Below, one piece after another: positions 7,882 to 16,417 of a stretch of DNA of 64,000 bases (positions within the stretch are counted from its first letter, which is position 1; every line of letters begins with the position of its first letter). This DNA is from an uncultured Saprospiraceae bacterium. Its GTDB lineage: Bacteria > Bacteroidota > Bacteroidia > Chitinophagales > Saprospiraceae. Location: the NCBI GenBank assembly GCA_937934275.1, contig CALHAM010000046.1, positions 1-64,000 on the forward strand. The letters run 5' to 3'. The notes under the pieces are model-generated. The model saw only the letters and a program-made list of their open reading frames with translations, did not search any database and was not told the origin of the DNA. Position numbers and translations under genes: made by a program.

Positions 7882-8469
7882 AGCCAAGATAGTTTTGTCT
7901 CTTCGGAGTAGTCTCCCCAAATGACGCTTACAAGAATCGCTGTTGCCGGATTGGAGGCCAAAGATTGCGCCTTCTTTTGGAAACCCAAAAAGCTGGAGCA
8001 CACTTTTCGACGAAAATTTTTTCCTCTGCCAGCGCTAGGTTGGCAGGCGTTTGACAATCAAGCGCATATAAGTAAAGGCACTTTATAGGGCATCTTTTTC
8101 GCGCTTATATTCGGAAATCAACCTCTTTTTGTTTTAAAAAGCAGAGCATAAGCGAATTTTGCAAAACAAACCTTCGTACTAATTGTACCTTAAGTGGTTA
8201 TGCATTTGGCCTAGTCAACTGCGCCTTTACGTCAGGAGAGCCGAAGCGTTTGGGGGCGGCTTTCGAGATAACTTCGGAGAGGGAAGAGGAGACAGGCCCT
8301 ACTGTAAAAGGGCTTAGCGTTTTCGTAAGAGCATTGTTTTTAGGCAAATAATGGAATAAACGGGTTAACAGCCAGTTATGTGCCTTTCCCATGCGCTGGT
8401 TTGGCGAGGAGATGCTCAAAACTTTTCCTTTAACTAACAGTGGGAGAAGAGTGCAAGTGAGGCAAGCGA
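7882..8469. other. Gene-poor AT-rich stretch upstream of dnaA
   Basis: 588 bases with no supported gene. It holds the possible dnaA promoter, an imperfect hairpin near 8026-8053 (CTGCCA/TGGCAG) and several T-rich tracts between 8085 and 8165. I looked for DnaA boxes (TTATCCACA and close variants) and found no exact copy; the nearest, TTATGCATT around 8198, has two mismatches. A minus-strand open frame at 8198-8419 has no recognisable features. It might be an origin region or dnaA leader, but nothing here demonstrates that. Confidence 0.5.
7959..7989 (-). promoter_or_regulatory. Possible dnaA promoter
   Basis: On the minus strand TTTG (7986-7989), a 19-base spacer and AATCTTTG (7959-7966, one mismatch to TAnnTTTG) would start transcription about 70 bases before the dnaA ATG. 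The spacing is good but the -7 element is imperfect. Confidence 0.4.
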
Positions 8470-8994
8470 TTAAAAGAGCTGACCAGCTTCGGTTCGTATG
8501 GCCACGATAGCCTGCTGCAGTGGAGTGTTTTCCCCTTGCGCTTCGAGCATTTTAAAGAGGCGGCTGACCAAGGCTTCGTCAGCAGCCTGGGGGTCGAGGC
8601 CTTCTGCAGCTTGAGTGATGAGGAGGAGGGTTTGCTGTCGGGCTACCGTGATGATGCGCCAAAGCGTTTCAGACACAAAAAGCTGCTGCGAGGTATTGTG
8701 GTCGAATTCCTGGTTGATGGCTATAAGCAAGGCGTGCTTCAACTGGGCAACGGTCATGCCGGGCATACGTACCCGCAACAGGGTATTAGGAATGGCGGCG
8801 CGATCGCACAGCAGCGTCAGGCGCTCATAGGCCTGAATGCGCAGCGGAAGGGTGATCTTTTGCGCATCTTGCCGAAGCAAGACGGCATCCATACGCTGCC
8901 GCTCCTCTAAAAGCAGCTTGAGCATAAAATAGACGGTGAAGAACACCACTAACGAGGGCAAGGTTAATTTGAGGATTTCGAGGAAGAAACTCAT
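8470..8994 (-). CDS. Membrane-anchored protein of unknown function
   Basis: 174 residues. An N-terminal membrane helix (about residues 5-28, L-T-L-P-S-L-V-V-F-F-T-V-Y-F-M-L-K) is followed by a largely helical cytoplasmic part with R-I-Q-A-Y-E-R-L and a D-H-N-T-S-Q-Q-L-F-V-S segment. I associate this pattern (one helix, then A-Y-E-R-L-x-L-x-x-x-R) with an uncharacterised family conserved across Bacteroidota; its role is not known to me. It begins 45 bases after the ppk1 stop and has its own promoter-like box, so it may be expressed separately or with ppk1. Confidence 0.75.
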   Translation of the reverse strand: MSFFLEILKLTLPSLVVFFTVYFMLKLLLEERQRMDAVLLRQDAQKITLPLRIQAYERLTLLCDRAAIPNTLLRVRMPGMTVAQLKHALLIAINQEFDHNTSQQLFVSETLWRIITVARQQTLLLITQAAEGLDPQAADEALVSRLFKMLEAQGENTPLQQAIVAIRTEAGQLF

Positions 8995-9029
8995 ATCGCG
9001 CGGAGGTATTACTGCTCAATAAAGGCGGG

Positions 9030-9037
9030 CAAAGGTA
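9030..9037 (-). promoter_or_regulatory. -7 promoter element, TACCTTTG (minus strand)
   Basis: Exact TAnnTTTG match reading on the minus strand, 36 bases upstream of the ATG at 8994 and just past the ppk1 stop. No convincing -33 element. It would give the membrane-protein gene a short leader. Confidence 0.5.
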
Positions 9038-9039
9038 CG

Positions 9040-11151
9040 CTAAATGTCAGGCGGTTTTTGTTGGGCCGAGGCGAAGTTGCCTCTGCGTAGAGGCCCCCCC
9101 TCACTTTTGCGCTTGTAATAGAAGTAGGTTTCTAGTTGCGCGCGCACGGGAATATCGCTTTCCGTACGGCGGTAGCGGTTGAGTGCCGAAGCATCGACAC
9201 AGCGCGCCTTGACATTATCCTCCAATTGCAGATTGATGATATCTCGAATTTCCGCTTTGAGTGCGGGATCGTAAACGGGAAAAGCCGTCTCGATGCGGTA
9301 AGACAGATTGCGCTGCATTAAATCAGCGCTCGAAAGATATATGCGTTCTTCACCCCCGTGGTGGAAGATAAATACGCGCGCATGTTCTAAGAAGCGGTCT
9401 ACAATACTGATGGCCTCGATGTTGTCGCTAATGCCGGCAATACCGGGTGCTAAGCAGCAGATACTTCGGACGATGAGCTGAATCTTGACGCCCGCCTGAG
9501 AGGCCTCGTAGAGCTTCCGAACGACCTCCTTATCTTCTAAATTGTTGGTTTTAATGATGATATACGCAGGCTTCCCGGCCTGGGCAGCCGCTATTTCGGT
9601 GTCAATAAGCGCGTAGAGAGCAGAACGCAGATTGAACTTACCCACCATCAGATGCTTGAACTCCTGCCGGGGTGGCTTGATGTTTTCCAGAAAGGAGAAC
9701 AAGTTGCTGACTTCGCTTGTCAGGCGCGTATCGGCTGTGAAAAGGCCAAAATCAGCGTAAATTTGAGCGGTTTCTTCGTGAAAGTTGCCGGTAGATAGAT
9801 AGGCATACAAGCGTGGCTTACCGCCCTCCATGCGGCGCACCAAGGCGAGTTTGGAGTGCACCTTAACGCCCGGAAAGGAGTAGTAGACGCGTACGCCGGC
9901 ACGCTCTAAGCGTTCGCCCCACTCTAAATTGGCCGCTTCGTCGAACCGAGCCTTAATTTCCACGAACACCGACACCTGTTTGCCGCGGCGCACCGCCTCC
10001 ATAAGCGCCTCCATAATGCGGCTTCTACGCGCTACTCGGTACTGAATGACCTTAATGTGCGTAACCCGCGGGTCTTCTGCGGCGTGCTGAAAAAAGCGCA
10101 CTACTGCCTCGTAGGAGTGATAAGGGTAGTGCAGCAATTGATCGCCTGCCTGAATGGCGTCGAAAGGCGAATCGGTCTGATGCAGTACTGGATGTGGTAG
10201 CGGAGGCAATGGCTTGTTCTTCAGGTGGTGCATCCCAAAATCCGGAAAGCGAAAAAAATCAAAGTTGTTGTGGTAACGCCCTTCCGGCAGCATGTCGTTC
10301 TTACCCAAGTCAAAGGTATCCTTCAAGTATTCCAGCAGGTGCTGCGGCATTTCGCGGTCATAGACAAAGCGGCTGGTTGGGCCTACTTGCCGCTTAGCCA
10401 AACTGGCCTTAATCTTTTCCACCAAATCGCCCGAGTATTCATCGTCAATGTAGAGTTCAGCATCGCGCGTGAGCTTGATGGAATAGGTATCCTGAATATC
10501 ATAACCCGGAAAAAGCCAAGACACCGAGTGGCGCACGATGTCGTCCAACAAAATAATATTGTGACTGCCCGGCTCAGAAGGCAACGACACAAAGCGCGGC
10601 AGCTGGTCGGAAGGAATTTTGACCAAAGCATACTCACTGCGCGCCAGCGGTTTCTTTTTAGGGCGCAGATGCACCGCCAAATAGAGATGCGCATTGGCCA
10701 GAAACGGCCGAATGCGGTGCTTGACCAGCAACACCGGCATAACGAACGGCAGCAGGTGGTCGTGAAAATAGTTCTCTACAAAATCGCGCTGCTCGGCATT
10801 TAGGTCTAAACGGCGCAAGATATAGATGTTGTGTTGGGCCAATTCCGGGACAATCTGGTTTTCAAAGACCCACGAGACTTCCTCTTGCTGCCGATTGACG
10901 ATGTGATGAATCTGCCTGAGTACCTCACCCGGCGAAAAGTCCAGCTCTGCCTTAGTTTTTTTGCCTACTTTTTTAAGGTTGCGAATGTTGGCTACTCGGA
11001 TGCGAAAAAATTCGTCGAGGTTCGACGAGTAAATAGCCAAAAACTTCAGGCGCTCCAAAAGCGGTACTGAAGGGTCTTTGGCCTCCTGTAACACGCGATA
11101 ATTAAAGGAAAGCCAGGAAATATCTCGATGTACGAAAGGGAATTTTGCCAT
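9040..11151 (-). CDS. ppk1: Polyphosphate kinase 1
   Basis: Makes inorganic polyphosphate from ATP (reversible). At 703 residues it has the full PPK1 layout: N-terminal domain starting F-x-x-R-D-I-S-W-L-S-F-N-x-R-V-L-Q-E-A, a head domain with S-N-L-D-E-F-F-R-I-R, and two phospholipase-D-like C-terminal domains. The autophosphorylated histidine is H432 in P-G-V-K-V-H-S-K-L-A-L, and the second conserved histidine lies in F-I-F-H-H-G-G (597/598), followed by Y-L-S-S-A-D-L-M-Q-R-N. All expected catalytic residues are visible. It is not next to a phosphatase; an exopolyphosphatase-like gene occurs 45 kb away at 55649-56596. Confidence 0.97.
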   Translation of the reverse strand: MAKFPFVHRDISWLSFNYRVLQEAKDPSVPLLERLKFLAIYSSNLDEFFRIRVANIRNLKKVGKKTKAELDFSPGEVLRQIHHIVNRQQEEVSWVFENQIVPELAQHNIYILRRLDLNAEQRDFVENYFHDHLLPFVMPVLLVKHRIRPFLANAHLYLAVHLRPKKKPLARSEYALVKIPSDQLPRFVSLPSEPGSHNIILLDDIVRHSVSWLFPGYDIQDTYSIKLTRDAELYIDDEYSGDLVEKIKASLAKRQVGPTSRFVYDREMPQHLLEYLKDTFDLGKNDMLPEGRYHNNFDFFRFPDFGMHHLKNKPLPPLPHPVLHQTDSPFDAIQAGDQLLHYPYHSYEAVVRFFQHAAEDPRVTHIKVIQYRVARRSRIMEALMEAVRRGKQVSVFVEIKARFDEAANLEWGERLERAGVRVYYSFPGVKVHSKLALVRRMEGGKPRLYAYLSTGNFHEETAQIYADFGLFTADTRLTSEVSNLFSFLENIKPPRQEFKHLMVGKFNLRSALYALIDTEIAAAQAGKPAYIIIKTNNLEDKEVVRKLYEASQAGVKIQLIVRSICCLAPGIAGISDNIEAISIVDRFLEHARVFIFHHGGEERIYLSSADLMQRNLSYRIETAFPVYDPALKAEIRDIINLQLEDNVKARCVDASALNRYRRTESDIPVRAQLETYFYYKRKSEGGPLRRGNFASAQQKPPDI

Positions 11152-11236
11152 GCTAAAGAGGTAGACTTAAAAACCGGTGGCAAAATTCCACATTTACCGC
11201 CGCACGAGGCACAGAGCTCGAATACCACAGGCTCGT

Positions 11237-12151
11237 TTATTTAAAGAGGGTCATTTGCTGAGAAGGAGGAGGCGTTCTGAAGTCTGGGCCGCGAAGTTGA
11301 GCCTCCGGCAGGTACTGGCGAAAGACCTCTACACAAAAGGCGAGCAGCTCGGGTGCCAGCAGATTGTCTGGCTCGTGGCCGAAAAAATAGACCTCTTCCA
11401 GTCCGTTGTTGGCCCAATAGGCAAGGCGTTCGGCCCATGCTCGCGTGCGCGAAAAGTCCGTAGGGTGTAAGGCGTTGCCCACAAAGCGTATAAGGGTTCG
11501 GCGCGCTGTCAGGCGTCCGTGACATACGTCGCGTCGCCCTGCCACATCGGTAATAACAGCAGCCGTTCGGCACTGGCGTAAAAGCGAAAACAGCGCCCGC
11601 CCCGCCTCAGCATCGGCAAAAAAAGCCGGATGACGCACCTCGACAGCCAGTGGAATTTTTGAGGCGAAGGCTGCCAAAAAAGCGGCCAAATCCTCCAAGC
11701 GCTGCGGCCCAAAATGCGGGGGCAATTGCATAAAGCAGCACCCTAAACGGTTGCCCAAGCCCCAAACAACCTCGCAGAACTGCTCCATACTGGCATAGGC
11801 ATCGGTCAGGCGAGTCGCATGGCTAACCACTTGCGGCACTTTAGGGCAAAAGCGAAAGTCTTCCGGCACGGCTTCGCGCCAGCGCGCCACCGCAGCAACA
11901 TCCGGAATGCGATAGTACGTCGCGTTGAACTCAATAGAGTTAAACAGCCGACTGTAGCAAGCTAAAAAACGACGCTCTGGCGTACCCGACGGATACCAGC
12001 GCCCTACCCAGGCCTTCATGTGATAGCCCGTAGCGCCTGCATACACCCGCACGCGACGGGGAATGCCGTCTAAAACTTCGGCATTTTCGGGCAGATCGGG
12101 CGGCAGTGAGAAGTCCACCGCATCCACAGAAGGCAACTTTCCAAAGTCCAT
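11237..12151 (-). CDS. DUF72 (YecE-like) family protein
   Basis: 304 residues with the TIM-barrel-like DUF72 pattern: V-Y-A-G-A-T-G-Y near the N-terminus, W-x-G-R-W-Y-P, Y-S-R-L-F-N-S-I-E-F-N-A-T-Y-Y, F-C-P-K-V-P-Q-V-V-S-H, L-P-P-H-F-G, A-V-E-V-R-H-P-A-F, and a late W-A-E-R-L-A-Y-W segment with F-F-G-H-E-P-D-N. The biochemical role of this widespread family is not established. The gene lies 32 bases downstream of the double-ABC gene on the same strand, so the two may be co-transcribed, but no functional link is evident. Confidence 0.9.
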   Translation of the reverse strand: MDFGKLPSVDAVDFSLPPDLPENAEVLDGIPRRVRVYAGATGYHMKAWVGRWYPSGTPERRFLACYSRLFNSIEFNATYYRIPDVAAVARWREAVPEDFRFCPKVPQVVSHATRLTDAYASMEQFCEVVWGLGNRLGCCFMQLPPHFGPQRLEDLAAFLAAFASKIPLAVEVRHPAFFADAEAGRALFSLLRQCRTAAVITDVAGRRDVCHGRLTARRTLIRFVGNALHPTDFSRTRAWAERLAYWANNGLEEVYFFGHEPDNLLAPELLAFCVEVFRQYLPEAQLRGPDFRTPPPSQQMTLFK

Positions 12152-12183
12152 AGCCAGATGAAACAGAGAGAGGATCGCAGCGA

Positions 12184-13854
12184 CTAATCTGGGATGGCCT
12201 CCACCAGCTGCCGTACATAGGGCGTGGGCGGGTCGGCCAGCAAGCGCTCAGGAATGTCCAGCGCCTCTATACAGCCCTGGCGAAGCACCAGTATGCGGTC
12301 GCACATTTGGTAGAGTACACTCAGGTCGTGGGAAATAAAGATGCACGTCAGCCCCAAGGCGCGCTGCAAGTCGAGCAGTAAGTTGAGGATATCGGCCTGC
12401 ACAGACACGTCTAAGGCGGAAGTGATCTCATCGCACACCAACAAGCGCGGTTGTACTGCAAGCGCACGCGCTATACAAACGCGCTGGCGTTGCCCGCCAG
12501 AGAGCTCGTGTGGGTAGCGCCAGCAAAAATCCGACGGCAGACCCACGCGCTCTAACAGACCCACCACCGCAGTTTGTCGCTGGCGCTCAGTGGCATAGAG
12601 GCGGTGTGCCGCCATAGGTTCACGTAGGGCTTCACCTACCGTCAGGCGGGGATTGAGCGAGCGATAGGGATCTTGAAAAATGAGTTGCACTTCGCGGCGC
12701 CTTTGCCGATGCACTTCGGGCGACATCGCATCGAGTCGCACACTGCGATAATAAATACGCCCTTTTGTGGGGGCTTGCAGACCCGCCAGAAGGCGGCCCA
12801 AAGTGCTCTTGCCCGAGCCAGATTCGCCCGCTATGCCGAAGATTTCGCCAGGAAAAATTTCCATCTTAAGCTGGCTCAAGGCCCTTATTTGCTGCTGCGC
12901 ACCCGACCAAAAATAGCGGCGCACGGGATAACGTACCTCCACGTCTTCTAGGCACACGATTGGCGTCTGGGCGTACAGCTGCTCGCGCCGACGCAGCTCG
13001 CCCTCAGTAGTTCTCTGTGCAGGAGGAGTATATCCTTCTCCTGCGCGCATGGCCTCGCTCAATGACGGCCATCGCTCCAAGCGCTTTCCAGTGGTGGGCC
13101 GACATGCCAACAGCCCCCGCGTATAAGGATGCTGCGGCTCGCGGAGCAATGCCTGCGCAGCCCCCTGCTCCACCACTTCTCCGCAGCGCAAAACCAGCAC
13201 CCGATCGGCCACCCGCTTGATGACCCCTAAATCGTGGCTGATAAACAACAACGACAGCCCATCCTTGCGCTGCAGATCCTGAAACAACTGCAAAATGCCT
13301 TGCTGAGTAACCGTGTCTAAGGCAGTAGTTGGCTCATCGGCAATGAGCAGCCGCGGACGCCCAGCCAAAGCAATAGCCACCATAACTCGCTGCCGCTGCC
13401 CTCCAGACAACTCGTGCGGATAGGCTCTATAAACCCGCTCCGGGTCCGCTAAATGAACGCGCTCCAACAGGCTTAAAGCCTCTGAGCGCACTCGTGGCAC
13501 GCGCTGCCCTCCGTGCTGCCAAATCACCTCCTCTACCTGAAAGCCACACCGAAACAACGGGTGAAGCGCCGTGGCAGGCTCTTGAAAAACAATCCCTACC
13601 TCGCGACCGCGCATGCGCGCCGAAAACGGCTCTCCACCCAACAGAACCCTGCCCCCTAAGCGCCCACCGGCAGGTAATAGCCCCACCAGTGCTAATGCCA
13701 ACGTGCTCTTGCCCGAACCCGACTCGCCTACCACCCCTAACGACTCGCCTTTCAACACTTCAAACGTCAACCCCTTGAGCGCCTCCACCGCCGAACCCGG
13801 AGGCCCGTAGGTAACGCGCAAATCGCAAACGGAAAGCAACGGAGGCCCAGACAT
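12184..13854 (-). CDS. Fused double ABC ATPase of a peptide/nickel-type importer
   Basis: About 556 residues containing two complete ABC ATPase domains in one chain, as in the YejF/GsiA-like branch of the oligopeptide/dipeptide/nickel family. Walker A motifs are both G-E-S-G-S-G-K-S-T. Both signature motifs read L-S-G-G-Q-R-Q-R-V. Walker B regions are L-L-I-A-D-E-P-T and L-L-V-C-D-E-I-T, and both switch regions contain I-S-H-D-L. The first domain ends with the usual C-terminal extension, where H-P-Y-T-R-G-L-L-A occurs. I chose the ATG at 13854 (M-S-G-P-P-L-L-S-V), 19 codons inside the open frame. No permease or substrate-binding gene is nearby, so the partners must be encoded elsewhere. Substrate cannot be assigned. 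Confidence 0.9.
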   Translation of the reverse strand: MSGPPLLSVCDLRVTYGPPGSAVEALKGLTFEVLKGESLGVVGESGSGKSTLALALVGLLPAGGRLGGRVLLGGEPFSARMRGREVGIVFQEPATALHPLFRCGFQVEEVIWQHGGQRVPRVRSEALSLLERVHLADPERVYRAYPHELSGGQRQRVMVAIALAGRPRLLIADEPTTALDTVTQQGILQLFQDLQRKDGLSLLFISHDLGVIKRVADRVLVLRCGEVVEQGAAQALLREPQHPYTRGLLACRPTTGKRLERWPSLSEAMRAGEGYTPPAQRTTEGELRRREQLYAQTPIVCLEDVEVRYPVRRYFWSGAQQQIRALSQLKMEIFPGEIFGIAGESGSGKSTLGRLLAGLQAPTKGRIYYRSVRLDAMSPEVHRQRRREVQLIFQDPYRSLNPRLTVGEALREPMAAHRLYATERQRQTAVVGLLERVGLPSDFCWRYPHELSGGQRQRVCIARALAVQPRLLVCDEITSALDVSVQADILNLLLDLQRALGLTCIFISHDLSVLYQMCDRILVLRQGCIEALDIPERLLADPPTPYVRQLVEAIPD

Positions 13855-14169
13855 AACAGACGCAAAGTTGAGGGCAATAGCAGAGAATACGCCAAGAAAA
13901 AAGGGCCGCACTCGCTCTGTCCGAAGCGCACCACCAAAATGCCCGCCAAAAACTCGGCTTCGCGCCTATAACAAAGGCTGTGCGAAAAATTTCTGCTCCC
14001 CTCTCGCACATTATCCCTTAAAGCTAGAGCCTTAAATAGACTGCCAAAATGGCCTTGAGACAAGCACGACAAAATCAGCCTTTGCCTTGACGCCCGTCAT
14101 CAAAACACCAAGGAGCTTGAGTCCAACTTTGTTTTACTCTTTTAATTTCAACAAAAACTGGACTTGGTC
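13855..14169. other. Intergenic region between divergent genes
   Basis: 315 bases between the ABC gene start and the next plus-strand gene. A box at 13864-13871 reads CAACTTTG on the minus strand, one mismatch from TAnnTTTG, and could serve the ABC gene. I see no other gene, repeat or RNA structure. Confidence 0.5.
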
Positions 14170-14361
14170 ATGAAATTCGAATATAACTTGTCCATCGGCG
14201 AGATCATCGCCTCCTTTCTCCTGATGATGGCAGTGGTCATTGTGGGCATTTTCACCCACCAACATTGGTTAGTAGCGTTAGGGTTTCCACTTTTCCTGCG
14301 GGGGCTTTTAGGGTGGTGCCCGCTGAAGACCTATCTGAATTCGCGCAAGAAGACTGCATAA
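14170..14361 (+). CDS. Small two-helix membrane protein (DUF2892/YgaP-like)
   Basis: 63 residues: a short amphipathic start, a helix (S-F-L-L-M-M-A-V-V-I-V-G-I-F), H-Q-H, a second helix, then G-W-C-P-L-K. The G-x-C-P-L end after two helices is the hallmark of the YgaP-like transmembrane domain family. Function is unknown; in YgaP the same module anchors a rhodanese. The ATG at 14170 is preferred to the TTG two codons earlier. It is the first of five consecutive plus-strand genes leading into the MbnP/MbnH-like pair, 73 bases before the Cys-rich protein. Confidence 0.7.
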   Translation: MKFEYNLSIGEIIASFLLMMAVVIVGIFTHQHWLVALGFPLFLRGLLGWCPLKTYLNSRKKTA

Positions 14362-14422
14362 AATTGATGTGCCCATTTTGGCAAACACTCACTTCGATAG
14401 GCGAGAGAAGAGCTAAGACTCT

Positions 14423-14430
14423 TACCTTTG
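14423..14430 (+). promoter_or_regulatory. -7 promoter element, TACCTTTG
   Basis: Exact TAnnTTTG match ending only 4 bases before the ATG at 14435. If used, transcription would start at or inside the start codon region, implying a leaderless mRNA, or the true start is further in. No TTTG -33 element at normal spacing was seen. Confidence 0.5.
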
Positions 14431-14434
14431 CGTC

Positions 14435-14818
14435 ATGCGCCTTGTTCTCATCAGCGGCCTAATTAGCGTTATACTTATGCAGGCGTGGATACGCACTGCA
14501 TGGACCATAGATTACCAATGGCGTCGCTCTGTTTATGAGAAAAAATGCGAGAATAAGGCGCGCCCTCAATTGCACTGCGATGGGAAGTGCTATTTGCTCA
14601 AACAGATAAAAAAAAGTGAGTCGCCCGAGGGCAACGATGCGTATCCGCCGATTCCTGAGGCGTTTCGGCAAGTGAAGGAAATCACGTTGTTTTTAGAAAC
14701 GCCATGGGTCTGGAGGATAGGCGCGTTGAGCATGACCAAGCACTTGGTAAACAGCCCCTATCGCTTTCCGCTTTTAGAGTCCGAAACATTCGGCATCTTC
14801 CACCCTCCTGAAAGCTAA
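14435..14818 (+). CDS. Cys-rich membrane-anchored protein, copper-island member
   Basis: 127 residues. A short hydrophobic N-terminus (about residues 3-22) could be an uncleaved anchor or signal. It is followed by a compact motif C-E-N-K-x-R-P-x-L-x-C-D-G-K-C-Y-L-L-K-Q, whose three cysteines look suited to binding metal or forming disulfides. The remaining ~75 residues have no recognised features. I recall similar short C-x(3)-P-x-L-x-C-x-G-K-C-Y-L proteins in Bacteroidota, but not a demonstrated function. Its position ahead of an MbnP-like and a MauG-like gene suggests a role in copper handling; this is inference from context. It has a very close promoter box, so it may start its own transcript. 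Confidence 0.7.
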   Translation: MRLVLISGLISVILMQAWIRTAWTIDYQWRRSVYEKKCENKARPQLHCDGKCYLLKQIKKSESPEGNDAYPPIPEAFRQVKEITLFLETPWVWRIGALSMTKHLVNSPYRFPLLESETFGIFHPPES

Positions 14819-15088
14819 CCTCGCGCAACTCGATTGGGAAGGCCTCTAAGCGTATGTGCCCAGGAATATTGGCTCTGCGACGTACTCAGCACAGCTGAAG
14901 TAGAGCATATGCTGAGGCCTTGCGCGAAGGGAGGGGTGCTTCCTTATTTGAGAAGAAAAAACAGCGTTTGCTCATTCGCTAAGCAGCCGCCTGTGGGCAG
15001 GCTTCTTCAGCGCACTTCTGAAGTTTTAGTCCAGGGGATAAGCCCTGCTTTTTCATCCTTTTAAATTTTTAAAATTAGCCAATTCATC

Positions 15089-15904
15089 ATGAAAAAATAT
15101 CTGTTTGGCATCTTCATCTCTGCATTATTGGTGGCAGGTCTTGCTTCTTGCAAAAAAGACAAAGGAGAAGAAGACTTAACCGGTTTCAACGATGTCGAAA
15201 TCGAATTTGAAAACCGCGCCGGCAACAAGCCGCTGGTCTTTGGTGTGGAGTACGAGAACGCGCTGGGCGAAGTCATGAAGTTTTCGACCTTCAATTACTA
15301 CGTCAGCAACTTCGTGCTCATTAAAAACGACGGTTCGGAATTCATCGTTCCGAAAGACTCGTGCTATTTCTTGTGCAAGCACGAGGATCCGAAGACGCGT
15401 AAGGTGAAGATCCGCAACGTACCTGCTGGCGACTATAAGGCCATTCGGTTCATTATCGGTGTAGATAGCCTCAAGAGCGTCAGCCCTGCCAGCGAGCGTT
15501 TGGGCGTACTCGACCCGGCCGACGGCGCCAAGGGTATGTATTGGAACTGGAACGCCGGCTATATCTTCGTGAAAGCAGAGGGCACCTCGCCGCAGGCTCC
15601 TGTTGATCCGGGTGTCAACGACCGCATTTTTCAATACCACATCGGTCTGTTTGGGGGCTATTCCAGCCCGACGCTCAACAACATTAAGACGGTTACGCTG
15701 GAACTCCACCACGGCGAGGTAGCCAAAGTGCGCCGCAATGGCGGACCGCATTTCCACATTTACGTGGACATTTTAGAGATGTTTACGCGCCCTAACAACA
15801 TCAGTGTAGCCGCCAACCCGAAAGTACACGCCGGGCCGTTCTCTAAGAATTTAGCGGACAACTACGCCGACATGTTCATCCTCGATCACGTTCACAATCC
15901 TTGA
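15089..15904 (+). CDS. MbnP-like copper-binding lipoprotein
   Basis: 271 residues. Signal peptide with lipobox L-A-S-C, then charged K-K-D-K. The body matches the MbnP family: an opening beta strand (V-E-I-E-F-E-N-R-A-G), F-S-T-F-N-Y-Y-V-S-N-F-V-L, the hallmark M-Y-W152-N-W154-N-A-G-Y-I-F, then L-E-L-H-H-G and a His-rich end (H-F-H-I-Y-V-D, D-H-V-H). In characterised MbnP a tryptophan is converted to kynurenine by the di-heme enzyme MbnH, creating a copper site. A MauG/MbnH-like gene lies 513 bases downstream, with one small lipoprotein gene between. It should sit on the periplasmic side of a membrane. A terminator-like hairpin directly follows. Which Trp is modified cannot be decided from sequence. 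Confidence 0.85.
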   Translation: MKKYLFGIFISALLVAGLASCKKDKGEEDLTGFNDVEIEFENRAGNKPLVFGVEYENALGEVMKFSTFNYYVSNFVLIKNDGSEFIVPKDSCYFLCKHEDPKTRKVKIRNVPAGDYKAIRFIIGVDSLKSVSPASERLGVLDPADGAKGMYWNWNAGYIFVKAEGTSPQAPVDPGVNDRIFQYHIGLFGGYSSPTLNNIKTVTLELHHGEVAKVRRNGGPHFHIYVDILEMFTRPNNISVAANPKVHAGPFSKNLADNYADMFILDHVHNP

Positions 15905-15914
15905 TTTTGCACTG

Positions 15915-15955
15915 GGCCGGGGCACCTGCTGCTCGCGGGTGGCTCCGGCCTTTTT
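15915..15955 (+). terminator. Rho-independent terminator-like hairpin
   Basis: GGCCGG-rich arm at 15915 and its complement ending at 15950, with one bulge, followed by five T residues. It lies 10 bases after the MbnP-like gene, so the downstream lipoprotein and MauG-like genes may be expressed by read-through or from another promoter. Confidence 0.6.
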
Positions 15956-16006
15956 CATACAACCAAGCTCTCGTCTGGGTGTTTGTACACTCAAAAGCCT
16001 TTTCTT

Positions 16007-16408
16007 ATGAGAATTTGCTTTTACGTACTTGCCGTGGCAGCCTTAGGCTGGCTGGCTAGCTGTCGCCCAGAGCCGCCAGACTCCATTCCGCTGCCCACGA
16101 GTATTTGTGTACGCACGGTTCACCATACATGGCCTATTCCCGCTTGCACCGTTTACGTGAAATACTTTGCAGACTCCTTTCCGGGCTATAAGCGGCCTAT
16201 GTCCTATTTCGACGCCGTTTTCATTACCGATAGCGATGGTCGCGGCTGCCTTAAAGGCGTACCTGAAGGCCGCCACTGGCTCATTGGTATTGGGTACGAT
16301 AGCCTCTACTATCCACACGATGTCTTTGGCAATCTTCCGGTCTACATCTCGCTGGACGAAGGGCGCGGAAAACTGGATACCATTCTCTATGTTACGGAAG
16401 AACATTAA
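16007..16408 (+). CDS. Small lipoprotein in the copper island
   Basis: 133 residues from the ATG at 16007; the frame runs back to a TTG at 15983 but the signal peptide clearly starts at 16007. Lipobox L-A-S-C followed by R-P-E-P-P. The mature part looks like one small beta-sandwich, with V-R-T-V-H, T-V-Y-V-K-Y, V-F-I-T-D-S-D-G-R-G and L-K-G-V-P-E-G-R-H-W-L-I, resembling the carboxypeptidase-regulatory-like folds common in surface lipoproteins. No enzyme motif. It ends 9 bases before the MauG-like gene, so the two are surely co-transcribed and may act together; function unknown. Confidence 0.8.
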   Translation: MRICFYVLAVAALGWLASCRPEPPDSIPLPTSICVRTVHHTWPIPACTVYVKYFADSFPGYKRPMSYFDAVFITDSDGRGCLKGVPEGRHWLIGIGYDSLYYPHDVFGNLPVYISLDEGRGKLDTILYVTEEH

Positions 16409-16417
16409 ACTACAGCC

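Noticed and set aside
8198..8419. 73-codon minus-strand open frame in the dnaA upstream gap
   Set aside because: No recognised motif, no promoter box, and its composition is unremarkable; the gap looks regulatory or empty.
14834..15064. 76-codon plus-strand frame between the Cys-rich and MbnP-like genes
   Set aside because: No motif and an abrupt composition; the region is better read as leader and spacer sequence.
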